Positions 42,484 through 51,266 of a stretch of 64,000 bases of DNA are shown piece after piece. Origin of the DNA: Streptomyces calvus (GTDB lineage Bacteria > Actinomycetota > Actinomycetes > Streptomycetales > Streptomycetaceae); contig NZ_VCNP01000056.1 of assembly GCF_006782915.1 (NCBI RefSeq), positions 434,001 through 498,000 of the forward strand, read 5' to 3'. Both the position numbers and the translations under genes were made by a program. The notes below the pieces were generated by a model. It worked only from the letters and a program-made list of their open reading frames with translations. It ran no database searches and was not told where the DNA came from. The stretch's first letter is position 1. The number at the start of each line of letters is the position of its first letter.

Positions 42484-43149
42484 ATGACACGCACCGCCCG
42501 GGAACTGCTGGAGACGACCACCAGGGACCTCGCGCCCGATCCGCGCTCCAACCCCCTCGTACCGCGGATCGCCCGCGGCGAGGCGGACCCGGCCGTCCTG
42601 GCCGCGCTCGCCCTGGAACAGCGCCGGGTGATCCCGGCGGACCGGACCGCCTTCCTGCACCTGGCCGAACGGTCGACGGCCCGGCCGGAGACCGCCGCGT
42701 ACTTCACCGCCCTGGCCGACGGCGAGGCGCTGGCGGCGGAGCACCTGGAGGTGTTCGCGGCGGCGTGCGGCGTGGACGACGCCCGCGCACGGGCCCACGA
42801 GCCCCTGCCCGGCTGCCAGTCCTACCCCGCGTACGTCGCCTGGCTGGCCCTCAACGCCGAACCCGCCGACACCGTCCTCGCGCTGACCGCCAACTTCTCC
42901 GCCTGGGGCGGCTACTGCGCGACGATCGCCGAGGCCCTGCGCACCCACTACGGCTTCGCGGAGGAAGCCTGCGCGTTCTTCGACTTCTTCGCCGAGCCGG
43001 CCCCGGCGCTGGACGAGGCCGCGACGACGGCGGTCCGGACGGCTCTGGACGCGGGAGACCTGGACGAGACCCGGGCGCGCGATCACGCCCGCCTGCTCCA
43101 GACCTACGAGGCCCAGTTCTGGACGGCGCTGGCGGAACAGGCCCAGTGA
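42484..43149 (+). CDS. TenA/heme-oxygenase-fold protein
   Basis: This 221-residue all-helical protein is of the TenA-like group. ATG 42484 follows GGAGG by 6 nt. It has Cys and Phe pairs late in the sequence (ACAFFDFFAEP), but the residues needed for thiaminase activity were not identified. The related iron-dependent heme-oxygenase-like oxidases are an alternative. No thiamine gene lies nearby. Its stop abuts the IS630 remnant. Confidence 0.7.
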   Translation: MTRTARELLETTTRDLAPDPRSNPLVPRIARGEADPAVLAALALEQRRVIPADRTAFLHLAERSTARPETAAYFTALADGEALAAEHLEVFAAACGVDDARARAHEPLPGCQSYPAYVAWLALNAEPADTVLALTANFSAWGGYCATIAEALRTHYGFAEEACAFFDFFAEPAPALDEAATTAVRTALDAGDLDETRARDHARLLQTYEAQFWTALAEQAQ

Positions 43150-43151
43150 TC

Positions 43152-43757
43152 CGGTTCGGAGATCCTGTCGCAGTAGTGGCAGATGCGGTCGAGGATCCGG
43201 TCGGCGGTCTTGGTCCATTCGAAGGGCCCGGCATCGTCGTTCCAGACCTTGATCCACTCTTCGAGTGCGGTCTTGAGGTCGTCGAGTGAGCAGAACACCC
43301 CGCGTGTGAGGCAGCGTCGTTCCGGCTCCGCGAACCACCGCTCGACCTGGTTGATCCAGGACGAGCAGGTCGGGGTGAAGTGGAGCTGGAAGCGGGGGTG
43401 CGCGAGCAGCCACGTGTGCACCACGGGCGCCTCGTGGGCGGAGAGGTTGTCGCAGATGACGTGGACCGCCGGGCCGGGATCGGTCTGGCGGTCCCCGGGC
43501 CGCGGCTCGTCGGCGAGTCCGTCCGGTCGCCGGGCAAGGAACCGTGTGCGCCGGCGGCGCACGGTATCTGTGCCGACACCGAGTCGCGCGGCGACCACGG
43601 TGTTGTTCCAGCCGTTCGCGCACGCCGGCACGGTGCGTGCGCGAACGGCCCGTCCCTGGGCGGTCGAGCGGCGCTCGGCCCAGCTCTCCAGCGTCAGCCC
43701 CTCGGCCTGGCGACAACACGACAGGTTCCAGCCGGGTATCGCCCGTCCACGCGGCAC
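43152..43757 (-). pseudogene. IS630-family transposase remnant with internal deletion
   Basis: The reading frame joins an N-terminal IS630 helix-turn-helix part (LTLESWAERRSTAQ..., ending GLADEPRPGDRQ) directly to the second half of the DDE domain (HVICDNLSAHEAPVVH, SSWINQVERWFAE). The middle, with the first catalytic Asp, is missing, so it cannot transpose. The C-terminal about 190 bp (43158-43347) is repeated in inverted orientation at 45143-45353. Confidence 0.85.
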
Positions 43758-43872
43758 AGCGCGAGCGCGCTACCCGCCGCAGCAGAACGCCGCAACCCGA
43801 AAGAGGGCACGCCTCACGTGGAACCCATGACCTCAACACCAGAGCACTGGTACGTCCTGCGAGGCGCCGCTC

Positions 43873-44775
43873 CTAGCGCATCAGCAGTCCCCGCATCCCC
43901 AGCCCGTAGTGCACGCGCAGCCGGTGCAGCTCCCACAGGCCCACCGCCGTGACGGAGAGCGGGGAGCCCAGGACGAACACGTACCGGATCACCGTCGGCA
44001 CGCCCTCGTGGGCGCCGGTGAACATGTCGATCAGTGCCATCTCCCACGCCAACGCCATGATCAGCAGCGGCGGTACCGTCTCGTGGATGTCCGCGGTGCG
44101 GAACACGTGCTGGACGGCGAGTCCCACGCCCCAGACGACGAACGGCGTCACCCAGAAGAGGACGAAGAGGGTGAACGCGAGGATGAGGCCCTTCGTCACG
44201 GTGAAGTCGCCCTCCACGAGGGGTTCCTGGCCCTCGAAGAACCCTGAGAGCACGATGATCGGGAAGACGGAGGCCGCCGCCATCATGGCCACGATCGCGC
44301 CGAAGCACCGCCCCGCCCGGCGCAGCAGGTCCCGTCGCGCCGCCGGAGCGGCCAGGCCGTACAGGACACCGACGACGACCGGGAGGGTCGCCGCCAGCAC
44401 GAGGGCGCTGGTCCACGACTTGTCGACCTGCTCGTCCGCCGCATCGCTGAGCTCGGGGGCGAGCTTGTAGGCGTAGGACATCCACAGGAACGCGCCCACG
44501 CCGACCAGGGTCCTGATCTTCCGCATCCGCGCCACCTCAGGATCCGAGACGATGCCCGGCCGTGACGGGGTGAAGACCCTGCGCGCGGTGTGGATGGGGC
44601 CGATCCGCCGCCGCAGCCGGGTGACCGGCCCGCCCGGCGGTGGCACCGGCGGCCCCGGGTAGGGCGGCTGGGGCTGGGGCGGCACGTAGGGCTGGGGCGG
44701 ATAGGGCTGAGGTGGCTGCGGCTGGTAGGGCTGCGGCCCCTCGGGCGGTTGTCCGCCCGGGTTCCAGTTGCTCAT
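43873..44775 (-). CDS. Multi-pass membrane protein with Pro-rich N-terminus, unknown
   Basis: This 300-residue protein begins with a disordered Pro/Gln/Tyr-rich stretch of about 50 residues (QPPEGPQPYQPQPPQPY), followed by about six membrane segments from residue 90. I do not recognise the membrane domain. ATG 44775 fits the Pro-rich start; longer readings lie in the degraded region. It is enclosed by two inverted transposase remnants, so it may have been inverted or inserted with them. Confidence 0.75.
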   Translation of the reverse strand: MSNWNPGGQPPEGPQPYQPQPPQPYPPQPYVPPQPQPPYPGPPVPPPGGPVTRLRRRIGPIHTARRVFTPSRPGIVSDPEVARMRKIRTLVGVGAFLWMSYAYKLAPELSDAADEQVDKSWTSALVLAATLPVVVGVLYGLAAPAARRDLLRRAGRCFGAIVAMMAAASVFPIIVLSGFFEGQEPLVEGDFTVTKGLILAFTLFVLFWVTPFVVWGVGLAVQHVFRTADIHETVPPLLIMALAWEMALIDMFTGAHEGVPTVIRYVFVLGSPLSVTAVGLWELHRLRVHYGLGMRGLLMR

Positions 44776-44946
44776 CGTTCGTCCCCCGATATGCGAATGT
44801 GCGCCGCGATGGGCGCGATCGCCGAGTGTATTGAGTGCACAGGGTTCGCGCAGCCCTCGCCCCGGGTCGTGCACCGAACGGCCGCAATTGGGCAAGCATG
44901 CTTGCTTGTTTCATTCGGCGCTGCCCTGCGCTCGCCACCCCGGCGC

Positions 44947-45135
44947 TCGGCTGGAGCGTCGCCCACCAGATCGCGCATCTCGCCTGGACGGACCCATTCG
45001 GCGCTGCCGGCCGCGACCGACACGGACGCCTTCCACGTCCTGGTGGAGAAGGCGCTGGTGTCGCCGGGCTCCTTCGTCGACGACGGTGCCGAGGAGGACC
45101 GCTACGCCGGGACCTGCCTCGGCACACGCGAACTA
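44947..45135 (+). pseudogene. Frameshifted fragment of a TIGR03084-type (mycothiol/DinB-like) protein
   Basis: In one frame 44947-45000 reads GWSVAHQIAHLAWTD. In the next frame the text continues THSALPAATDTDAFHVLVEK and SPGSFVDDGAEED. Both are consecutive parts of the maleylpyruvate-isomerase-like family TIGR03084, so one frameshift separates them and both gene ends are lost. The fragment runs into the second transposase remnant. The stretch 44776-44946 shows nothing else. Confidence 0.65.
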
Positions 45136-45142
45136 CGCGCGC

Positions 45143-45370
45143 GTCGAGCGGTGGTTCGCGGAGCCGGAACGACGCTGCCTCACACGCGGGGTGTTCTGCT
45201 CACTCGACGACCTCAAGACCGCACTCGAAGAGTGGATCAAGGTCTGGAACGACGATGCCAGGCCCTTCACATGGACCTTCACATGGACCAAGACCGCCGA
45301 CCGGATCCTCGACCGCGTCTGCCGCTACTGCGACGGGATCTCCCAACCGGGACACCAGAAGCGCCGGGCC
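45143..45370 (+). pseudogene. Second IS630 transposase remnant, inverted relative to the first
   Basis: This encodes only the C-terminal part: VERWFAEPERRCLTRG, LKTALEEWIKVWNDDARPF, then KTADRILDRVCRYCDGI. It is nearly identical to the reverse complement of 43158-43347, except for a 12-bp tandem duplication (TTCACATGGACC twice, about 45266-45289) and scattered changes. There is no start codon and no catalytic triad. Confidence 0.85.
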
Positions 45371-45446
45371 GCACGCGACAGGCGGCTCCGCCGCGTGGGC
45401 GCGGTCAAGGCGGACACCACCCGCATCCGGCGTACGCCGCGAACCT

Positions 45447-45683
45447 CTAGGGCGCGCCGCCGCTGCTGTGGGCGATGCACGCGACGTCGATCCGGTCGGC
45501 GAGCTTCGCCAGCTCGATCGTCAGCGCGGCCACCGTGTCCTCGTCGAGCCCTTCCTCCCCGGCCTCGACGAGCCGGACCCACCGCCCGCCCACCGTGCGC
45601 AGCAGCTTGCTGACATCGGCGGCGGCCACCTGAAGGGTCCCGCGGTCGTCGACGATCAGAGGGAGAGTCACTTCGCGGTTCAC
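45447..45683 (-). CDS. Small conserved protein (probably DUF6213)
   Basis: This 78-residue protein starts at GTG 45683 (NREVTLPLIVDDRGTLQV) and ends IDVACIAHSSGGAP. I believe it belongs to a small Streptomyces family, DUF6213, of unknown function. It has no membrane segment or signal. It begins 25 nt after the SSADH stop on the same strand and may be its last cotranscribed gene. Confidence 0.7.
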   Translation of the reverse strand: MNREVTLPLIVDDRGTLQVAAADVSKLLRTVGGRWVRLVEAGEEGLDEDTVAALTIELAKLADRIDVACIAHSSGGAP

Positions 45684-45708
45684 AATCGGGATCGTAGCCG
45701 CGCGGACA

Positions 45709-47094
45709 TCACGCACCGTGCCAAACCGTGGTGATGTTGCAGAACTCGCGGATTCCGTGCCCGGACAGCTCACGCCCGTACCCGGACCGCTTGACCCCGC
45801 CGAACGGGAACGCCGGATGGGAGGCCGTCATGCCGTTCACGTACACGCTGCCCGCCTCCAGATCCCGGACGAACCGGTCGACCTCGGCCTCCTCGCGGGT
45901 CCAGACGTTGGAACTCAGGCCGAACGAGCTGTCGTTGGCGATCAGCACCGCCTCGTCCAGGTCCGCCGCCCGGTACAGCGTGGCGACCGGGCCGAAGGCC
46001 TCCTCGCGGTGGATGCGCATCTCGCGGCTGATCCCGGTCAGCACGGTCGGCGGGTAGAACCAGCCGGGCCCGTCCGGGCGCTCCCCGCCGCACAGCACCG
46101 TGGCGCCGGCGCGCACGGCGTCGTCGACCAGTTCCTCCAGGTCCGTGCGGCCCTGTTCGCTGGAGAGCGGGCCGACGTCCGTCTCCTCGTCCATCGGGTC
46201 GCCGACCTTCAGCGCCTTCATGCCCGCCGTGAACCGCTCGGCGAACGCGTCGTAGACGTCCGCGTGCACGATGAACCGCTTGGCGGCGATGCAGGACTGC
46301 CCGGTGTTCTGGACCCGCGCCGTCACCGCGACCTCGGCGGCCCGGTCCAGATCGGCGGACGGCATGACCACGTAGGGGTCGCTGCCGCCCAGTTCCAGCA
46401 CCGTCTTCTTGATCATCTCGCCGGCGGTGGAGGCGACCGCGCGGCCCGCCGGCTCGCTGCCGGTGAGCGTGGCCGCCTTCACCCGCTCGTCCCGGAGGAT
46501 GTCGTCGACCGCCGCCGAGCCGATGAGCAGGGTCTGGAAGGTGCCCTCGGTGAAGCCCGCGCGGTGGAACAGGTCCTCCAGGTACAGGGCGGTCTGCGGC
46601 ACGTTCGAGGCGTGCTTGAGCAGGCCCACGTTGCCCGCCATCAGCGCGGGCGCCGCGAACCGCACCACCTGCCACAGCGGGAAGTTCCAGGGCATCACGG
46701 CGAGCACCGGGCCCAGCGGCCGGTAGCGCACCAGGACCCGGGAGGCACCGGAGTCCTTCACGTCGGAGGCGTCCGGCTCCTCGTCGGCGAGCAGCTCCGC
46801 CGCGTGGTCGGCGTACCAGTGCATCGCCTTGGCGCACTTGGCCGCCTCGGCGCGGGCCTGCGTCACCGGCTTGCCCATCTCCGTGGTGATCACCCGGGCG
46901 ATGTCGTCCCGGTCCTCCAGGAGCAGATCGGCGGCCCGGTGCAGCAGCCGGGCGCGCTCGTCGAAACCGGTCTTCCGGTACGTACGGAACGTGGCCACCG
47001 CGAGCTGCAGCCGGCGTTCGATCTCGTCCTCGCCCATGGGGTGATACGTCTTGACCGTCTCGCCGTTCGCCGGATTGACCGTGGCGATGTGCAT
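45709..47094 (-). CDS. NAD(P)-dependent succinic semialdehyde dehydrogenase
   Basis: This 461-residue aldehyde dehydrogenase oxidises succinic semialdehyde to succinate in GABA breakdown, or a related aldehyde. It has the cofactor motif VMPWNFPLWQVVR, TGSEPAGRAV, the general-base Glu in LELGGSDP, and the nucleophile Cys in NTGQSCIAAKRF. The C-terminal FGGVKRSGYGRELSGHGI is typical. The substrate is named from general similarity only. Confidence 0.85.
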   Translation of the reverse strand: MHIATVNPANGETVKTYHPMGEDEIERRLQLAVATFRTYRKTGFDERARLLHRAADLLLEDRDDIARVITTEMGKPVTQARAEAAKCAKAMHWYADHAAELLADEEPDASDVKDSGASRVLVRYRPLGPVLAVMPWNFPLWQVVRFAAPALMAGNVGLLKHASNVPQTALYLEDLFHRAGFTEGTFQTLLIGSAAVDDILRDERVKAATLTGSEPAGRAVASTAGEMIKKTVLELGGSDPYVVMPSADLDRAAEVAVTARVQNTGQSCIAAKRFIVHADVYDAFAERFTAGMKALKVGDPMDEETDVGPLSSEQGRTDLEELVDDAVRAGATVLCGGERPDGPGWFYPPTVLTGISREMRIHREEAFGPVATLYRAADLDEAVLIANDSSFGLSSNVWTREEAEVDRFVRDLEAGSVYVNGMTASHPAFPFGGVKRSGYGRELSGHGIREFCNITTVWHGA

Positions 47095-47170
47095 CGCTGA
47101 CCTCCTGGGACGGGCTCCTGCCTCTCGACCTTCCCGCGCGGCGGTGGGCGGCGCAACGCGGGAGGCCTCC

Positions 47171-47635
47171 TCAGGGCGAGTGCTCCGCCAGGCGGTCGAG
47201 AAACGCGCTCTGCGCGGTGACGATCACCTCGCGGGCCCGGTCCAGGGTGAACCACGCGACCCGGTCGAGCTCGGGGAACTCCTGCATCCGCCCGGACCGC
47301 GGCGGCCACTCCATCTCGAACGTGCCGGGAACCACCGCCGCCGGGTCCAGGTCGGCCTCGACCGCCCAGGCCGTGACGGTCTTCCCGCCCGACTGCCGGA
47401 CCTCCCCGAGCGGCACCGCCTCCCCGTCCGGCGGCGGCACCCCCAGCTCCTCCCGGAACTCCCGGCGCGCCGCCTCCCAGGCCGGCTCACCGGCGTCGTA
47501 CTCGCCCTTCGGCACGGTCCACGCGCCGGTCTCCCGGCGGGCGAAGAACGGGCCGCCCATATGACCGAGCAATACCTCCAGTCCCCGACCGGTGTGCCGG
47601 TACAACAACAGCCCGGCGCTCCGGGTGGTCCTCAC
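47171..47635 (-). CDS. NUDIX hydrolase coupled to DNA ligase
   Basis: This 154-residue protein has the complete Nudix box GEYDAGEPAWEAARREFREELG. Its GTG at 47635 overlaps the ligase stop by 4 nt (GTGA). The SAGLLLYRHTGRGLEVLLGHMGGPFFARRE start and the WTVPKGEY region resemble Nudix proteins associated with DNA or nucleotide repair, and the ligase coupling supports that role. The substrate is unknown. Confidence 0.9.
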   Translation of the reverse strand: MRTTRSAGLLLYRHTGRGLEVLLGHMGGPFFARRETGAWTVPKGEYDAGEPAWEAARREFREELGVPPPDGEAVPLGEVRQSGGKTVTAWAVEADLDPAAVVPGTFEMEWPPRSGRMQEFPELDRVAWFTLDRAREVIVTAQSAFLDRLAEHSP

Positions 47636-49170
47636 GGCCGTACTCCGGGGTGCGCCGCGAGCAGGGTCTCCACGGTGTCCGCCTCCTCGGGCCGCTTGTC
47701 CTCGCGGTAGCGGACCACGCGGGCGAAGCGCAGGGTGACACCGGCCGGGTAGCGGGTGGAGCGTTGGAGGCCGTCGTAGGCGATCTCCACCACGAGTTCG
47801 GGGCGCACGGTGACGACGTGTCCGCTCTCGTCCACCGCGAGCTCCCGCAGCCGTCCCGTCTGCCAGGTGAGCATCGCGTCGGTCAGGCCCTTGAACGTCT
47901 TGCCGAGCATCGCGAAACCGCCGTCGGCGGTGCGGGCGCCCAGATGCAGGTTGGAGAGCTTCCCGGTGCGGCGGCCGTGGCCCCACTCGGCGGCCAGCAC
48001 CACCAGGTCGAGCGTGTGCACCGGCTTGACCTTCAGCCAGGAGGCGCCGCGCCGGCCCGCGCTGTAGGCGGCGTCCAGGCCCTTCACCACGACGCCCTCG
48101 TGGCCGCGCTCCAGCGTCTCGGCGAGGAACGCCTCCGCGGCGCCGACGTCCCCGGGTCCCGACACCAGGGTGCGACGCACCCGCATCGGTTCCGGCACCA
48201 GCCGGGCCAGTTCCGCGTGCCGCTCGGTGAGCGGCAGGTCCAGCAGGTCGCGGCCGTCCACGGACAGCACGTCGAAGAAGACGGGCGAGACGGGCACCTC
48301 GCGTGCCGCCGTGGCCACGTCGACGCGGGAACCGACCCGTCCGGCGGTCTCCTGGAAGGAGCGGGGGCGGCCCTCGTCGTCGAAGGAGATGACCTCCCCG
48401 TCCAGGATGAACCGCTCGCCCTCCAGCCCGCGCGCCGCCGCCGTCACCTCCGGCAGCCGGTCGGTGATGTCGTCGAGGGTGCGGGTGTGCACGCGCACCG
48501 TGTCGCCGTCGCGGTGCACCTGGACCCGGATGCCGTCGAGCTTCTCCTCGACCGCGCAGGCCCCCAGCTTCTCGACCGCCTCGGCGACCGAGGAGGCGCT
48601 GTGCGCCAGCATCGGCAGCACCGGGCGGCCGACGGTGAGCCGGAACCGCTCCAGCGCCCCGGGGCCGTCCGCGAGCAGCGCCCCGGCCACCGTCTGCAGG
48701 GAACCGGCCAGCATCACCGCCCGGCGCACCTCGGCCGGCGGCGCTTCCGTCGCCCGGGCCAGGCCCTCCACCGCGACCGCGTCCAGCGCGCCCTGCCGGA
48801 CCTCGCCGGTGAGCAGCCCGAAGAGGAACCGTTGCTCGTCCTCGGTGGACGCGCCCAGCAGCGCGCCGACCAGCCGGGCGCGCTCGGCCTGTGATCCGGG
48901 ACCGGACACCTTGCCGAGTTCGGTGAGCAGCGCGTCGACCTCGCGCACGGTCAGGGTCGGCGCGGCGGCCGGCGCGACCGGACGGCCCAGCACCTTCCAG
49001 CCCACGCCGAGCCGGCCCTGCGGCAGCCGGCCCGCCAGGTACGGGATGACGATCGGCACGTCGTCCGGCTCCGCCTCCCGGAACAGCTCGGCGAGCAGCT
49101 CGATCTTCCGGGTCCGCGCCGAGGTGGCGGCGACCTCCTGGGACACACGGGCCAGCCGGGACAGCAGCAT
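47632..49170 (-). CDS. lig: ATP-dependent DNA ligase
   Basis: This 512-residue ligase has an N-terminal DNA-binding helical domain (about 1-175), the adenylation motif EEKLDGIRVQ with Lys210 as AMP acceptor, FILDGEVISFD, EGVVVKGLDAAYSAGRRGASWLKVK, and an OB-fold C-terminus with ARVVRYREDK. It is the LigB type common in actinobacteria, thought to act in repair rather than replication. It begins just left of a repeat array. Confidence 0.93.
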   Translation of the reverse strand: MLLSRLARVSQEVAATSARTRKIELLAELFREAEPDDVPIVIPYLAGRLPQGRLGVGWKVLGRPVAPAAAPTLTVREVDALLTELGKVSGPGSQAERARLVGALLGASTEDEQRFLFGLLTGEVRQGALDAVAVEGLARATEAPPAEVRRAVMLAGSLQTVAGALLADGPGALERFRLTVGRPVLPMLAHSASSVAEAVEKLGACAVEEKLDGIRVQVHRDGDTVRVHTRTLDDITDRLPEVTAAARGLEGERFILDGEVISFDDEGRPRSFQETAGRVGSRVDVATAAREVPVSPVFFDVLSVDGRDLLDLPLTERHAELARLVPEPMRVRRTLVSGPGDVGAAEAFLAETLERGHEGVVVKGLDAAYSAGRRGASWLKVKPVHTLDLVVLAAEWGHGRRTGKLSNLHLGARTADGGFAMLGKTFKGLTDAMLTWQTGRLRELAVDESGHVVTVRPELVVEIAYDGLQRSTRYPAGVTLRFARVVRYREDKRPEEADTVETLLAAHPGVRP

Positions 49171-49197
49171 GCAGCCATGGTCCTACGCACCAGGACA

Positions 49198-49545
49198 CCG
49201 CACATCCCGGCCCGCGCCGCACATCCCGGCCTGCGCCGTCACCCTGGCCTGTGCCGCGCCTACCGGTTGCCGCACATCCCGGCCCGCGCTGCACATCCCG
49301 GCCTGCGCCGTCACCCTGGCCTGTGCCGCACTTACCGGTTGCCGCACATCCCGGCCTGCGCCGTCACCCTGGCCTGTGCCGCGGCTACCGGCCGCCGTAC
49401 ATCCCGGCCTGCGCCGCACACCCCGACCAGCGCCGTCACCCTGGCCTGTGCCGCGCCTACCGGCCGACGTACATCCCGACCAGCGCCGCCACCCCGGCCC
49501 GCGCCGCACCGACCGGCCCGTGCCGCCACCCCGACCAGCGCCGCT
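49198..49545. repeat. 72-bp tandem repeat array, about 4.5 copies
   Basis: A unit beginning CCGCACATCCCGG starts at 49198, 49270 and 49342, exactly 72 bp apart. After a copy shortened by one internal sub-unit the array resumes at 49394 and 49466, again 72 bp apart. Each unit contains CACCCTGGCCTGTGCCGC and CTACCGG. Because 72 is a multiple of three, frames stay open through the array on both strands, but no ribosome site or known protein is present. It lies between the ligase and oxidoreductase genes. Confidence 0.9.
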
Positions 49546-50501
49546 CAGCCGGTGATCGTGGCGTCCAGTTCGCTCATCAGCAGGTCCCCGACGATCGCGG
49601 CGGCCGCGCGGTAGCCGCCGCTGGCCGCGTGCACGACCTGCTCGGCGAAGCCGATCGCGTTGCCCGCGGCCCAGACGCCGGGCACCGTGGTCAGCCCGGT
49701 CGGGTCGACGACCGGGTACGCGCCGAACGGGGTCTCGTTCATCTCCGCGCCCAGCCGCTCCACCAGGCCCGTCTGCGGCACCGGGCGCGGTCCCACGAAC
49801 AGCACCGAGCGGGCGTGCGTGGTGCCGTCGGCCAGCCGCACCCCGGCGAGCCGGTCGTCCTCGACCACCAGCTCCGCGACCTCCCCGGGCACCACGTCGA
49901 CCCCGGCGGCGGCCAGCCGGCGCAGGTCCTGGTCGGACAGCTCCTCCTCGGCGACCCGGTGCAGGAAGAGGGTGACGTTCTTCGACCACTGGGACACCAT
50001 CAGTGCCTGGTGCACGCTCATCGCGCTCGACGCGAGCACACCGAAGGGCTCGTCGCGCACCTCCCAGCCGTGGCAGAACGGGCAGTGCAGCACGTCCCGG
50101 CCGAACCGGTCGGCGACCCCGGGCACCTCGGGCAGCTCGTCCCGCAGCCCGGTGGCGACGACCAGCCGCCGTGCGCGCACGGTCCCGCCCGACTCCAGGA
50201 CGACGGCGAAGTCCCCGTCCCGCGTGACGTCCGTGACCCGGTCCCGGACCAGTCCGACGCCGTACCGGGCGATCTCCTCGCGGCCGAGCGCCAGGAACTC
50301 GGCGGGAGCCATCCCGTCCCGGGACAGGTAGCCCTGCATGTGGGACGAGGGTGCGTTGCGCGGCTCTCCCGCGTCGACGACCAGGGTGCGGCGCCGGGCC
50401 CGGCCGAGCACCAGGGCGGCGGAGAGTCCCGCCGCGCCGCCTCCGACGACCACCACGTCGTAGGTCTCGGCGCTGCTGTCGTTGCTGTGTGTGCGGTTCA
50501 T
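49545..50501 (-). CDS. FAD-dependent NAD(P)/disulfide oxidoreductase (thioredoxin-reductase-like)
   Basis: This 318-residue flavoprotein has the FAD motif VVVVGGGAAGLSAALVLGRA, a CPFCHGW segment like the redox CxxC of thioredoxin reductase, the second nucleotide-binding region around residues 145-180, and GVWAAGNAIGFAEQVVHAASGG. The ATG at 50501 follows GGAGG. It faces an XRE-cupin regulator gene with a 77-bp gap and is likely its target. The electron acceptor is not known. Confidence 0.88.
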   Translation of the reverse strand: MNRTHSNDSSAETYDVVVVGGGAAGLSAALVLGRARRRTLVVDAGEPRNAPSSHMQGYLSRDGMAPAEFLALGREEIARYGVGLVRDRVTDVTRDGDFAVVLESGGTVRARRLVVATGLRDELPEVPGVADRFGRDVLHCPFCHGWEVRDEPFGVLASSAMSVHQALMVSQWSKNVTLFLHRVAEEELSDQDLRRLAAAGVDVVPGEVAELVVEDDRLAGVRLADGTTHARSVLFVGPRPVPQTGLVERLGAEMNETPFGAYPVVDPTGLTTVPGVWAAGNAIGFAEQVVHAASGGYRAAAAIVGDLLMSELDATITG

Positions 50502-50543
50502 CGTGACCACCTCCACGACGACAGTCGCCGATCCCCTGCCGTA

Positions 50544-50578
50544 TTGACAAATGACTTTGCTGGTTCTGCAATATCGGT
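50544..50578 (+). promoter_or_regulatory. Leaderless promoter of the XRE-cupin gene
   Basis: A consensus -35 TTGACA (50544-50549) and a -10-like TGCAAT (50567-50572) are 17 bp apart. The -10 ends 6 nt before the ATG at 50579 and no ribosome site is present, so the message should start at the start codon. Confidence 0.6.
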
Positions 50579-51151
50579 ATGACGACGGACGACGTTCTCG
50601 CGGAAGTGGGCCCCCGGCTCAGGCGGATCAGGAAGGAGCGGGAGGTGACCCTCTCGGCGCTGTCGGAGGCGACCGGCATCTCCGTCAGCACCCTCTCGCG
50701 GCTGGAGTCGGGGCTGCGCAGGCCGAGCCTGGAGCTGCTGCTGCCGATCGCCCGGGCCCACCAGGTGGCGCTGGACGAACTGGTCGGCGCGCCGCCGGTC
50801 GGCGACCCGCGCGTGCGCGCCGAGCCGATCCGGCGGTACGGCCGCACCCACTGGCCGCTCACCCGGCAGCCCGGCGGCCTCCAGGCGTTCAAGGTGCTCG
50901 AACCGCAGCGGAAGCTGGAGCCCGAACCGCGCGTCCACGAGGGCTACGAGTGGCTGTACGTGCTGTCCGGGAAGCTGCGCCTGGTGCTCGGCGAGCACGA
51001 CGTGGTGCTGACGGCGGGCGAGGCCGCCGAGTTCGACACGCGCGTGCCGCACTGGTTCGGGTCGACGGGGGAGGGCCCGGTGGAGTTCCTCAGCCTGTTC
51101 GGACCCCAGGGTGAACGGATGCACGTGCGGGCGCGGCCCAAGCAGGCGTGA
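50579..51151 (+). CDS. XRE-family regulator with cupin domain
   Basis: This 190-residue protein has an N-terminal XRE helix-turn-helix (LSALSEATGISVSTLSRLESGLRRPSLE, residues about 23-52) and a C-terminal cupin_2 domain (about 110-185, HEGYEWLYVLSGKLRLVLGEHDVVL). The family (PuuR/HipB-cupin type) senses small molecules and often represses a neighbouring enzyme; the divergent flavin oxidoreductase is the obvious candidate. Confidence 0.92.
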   Translation: MTTDDVLAEVGPRLRRIRKEREVTLSALSEATGISVSTLSRLESGLRRPSLELLLPIARAHQVALDELVGAPPVGDPRVRAEPIRRYGRTHWPLTRQPGGLQAFKVLEPQRKLEPEPRVHEGYEWLYVLSGKLRLVLGEHDVVLTAGEAAEFDTRVPHWFGSTGEGPVEFLSLFGPQGERMHVRARPKQA

Positions 51152-51196
51152 CGGCGGCCTGCCGGCGGACCGGGGCGAGACGGTTCCCTGAACGGC

Positions 51197-51213
51197 AAGC
51201 GACCGCTTAGTAT
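51197..51213 (+). promoter_or_regulatory. Palindromic operator and -10 of the quinone oxidoreductase operon
   Basis: AAGCG-AC-CGCTT (51197-51208) is a palindrome overlapping a -10-like TAGTAT (51208-51213). This resembles the AAGCNNNNGCTT-type sites bound by TetR repressors of acyl-CoA metabolism. No TetR gene is adjacent. Confidence 0.5.
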
Positions 51214-51266
51214 GCGGTGGACCCGGTCAGGCGAACACGACGTTCACAGCCCCGTGGAGGCCCCGC

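Noticed and set aside
43152..45370. An active composite transposon made of two IS630 copies.
   Set aside because: Both copies lack essential parts of the transposase and no terminal inverted repeats or target duplication were recognised.
49198..49545. A possible CRISPR array beside the ligase gene.
   Set aside because: The 72-bp units are contiguous and internally repetitive, with no spacer-like variable segments.
49545..50501. Thioredoxin reductase proper.
   Set aside because: The CPFCHGW motif is similar, but no thioredoxin gene is adjacent and the protein is paired with an XRE-cupin regulator, so only the broader family name is used.
49183..50892. A minus-strand frame running through the 72-bp array into the oxidoreductase gene in another frame.
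   Set aside because: It is open only because the repeat period is a multiple of three; it lacks a ribosome site and its second half is out of frame with the flavoprotein.
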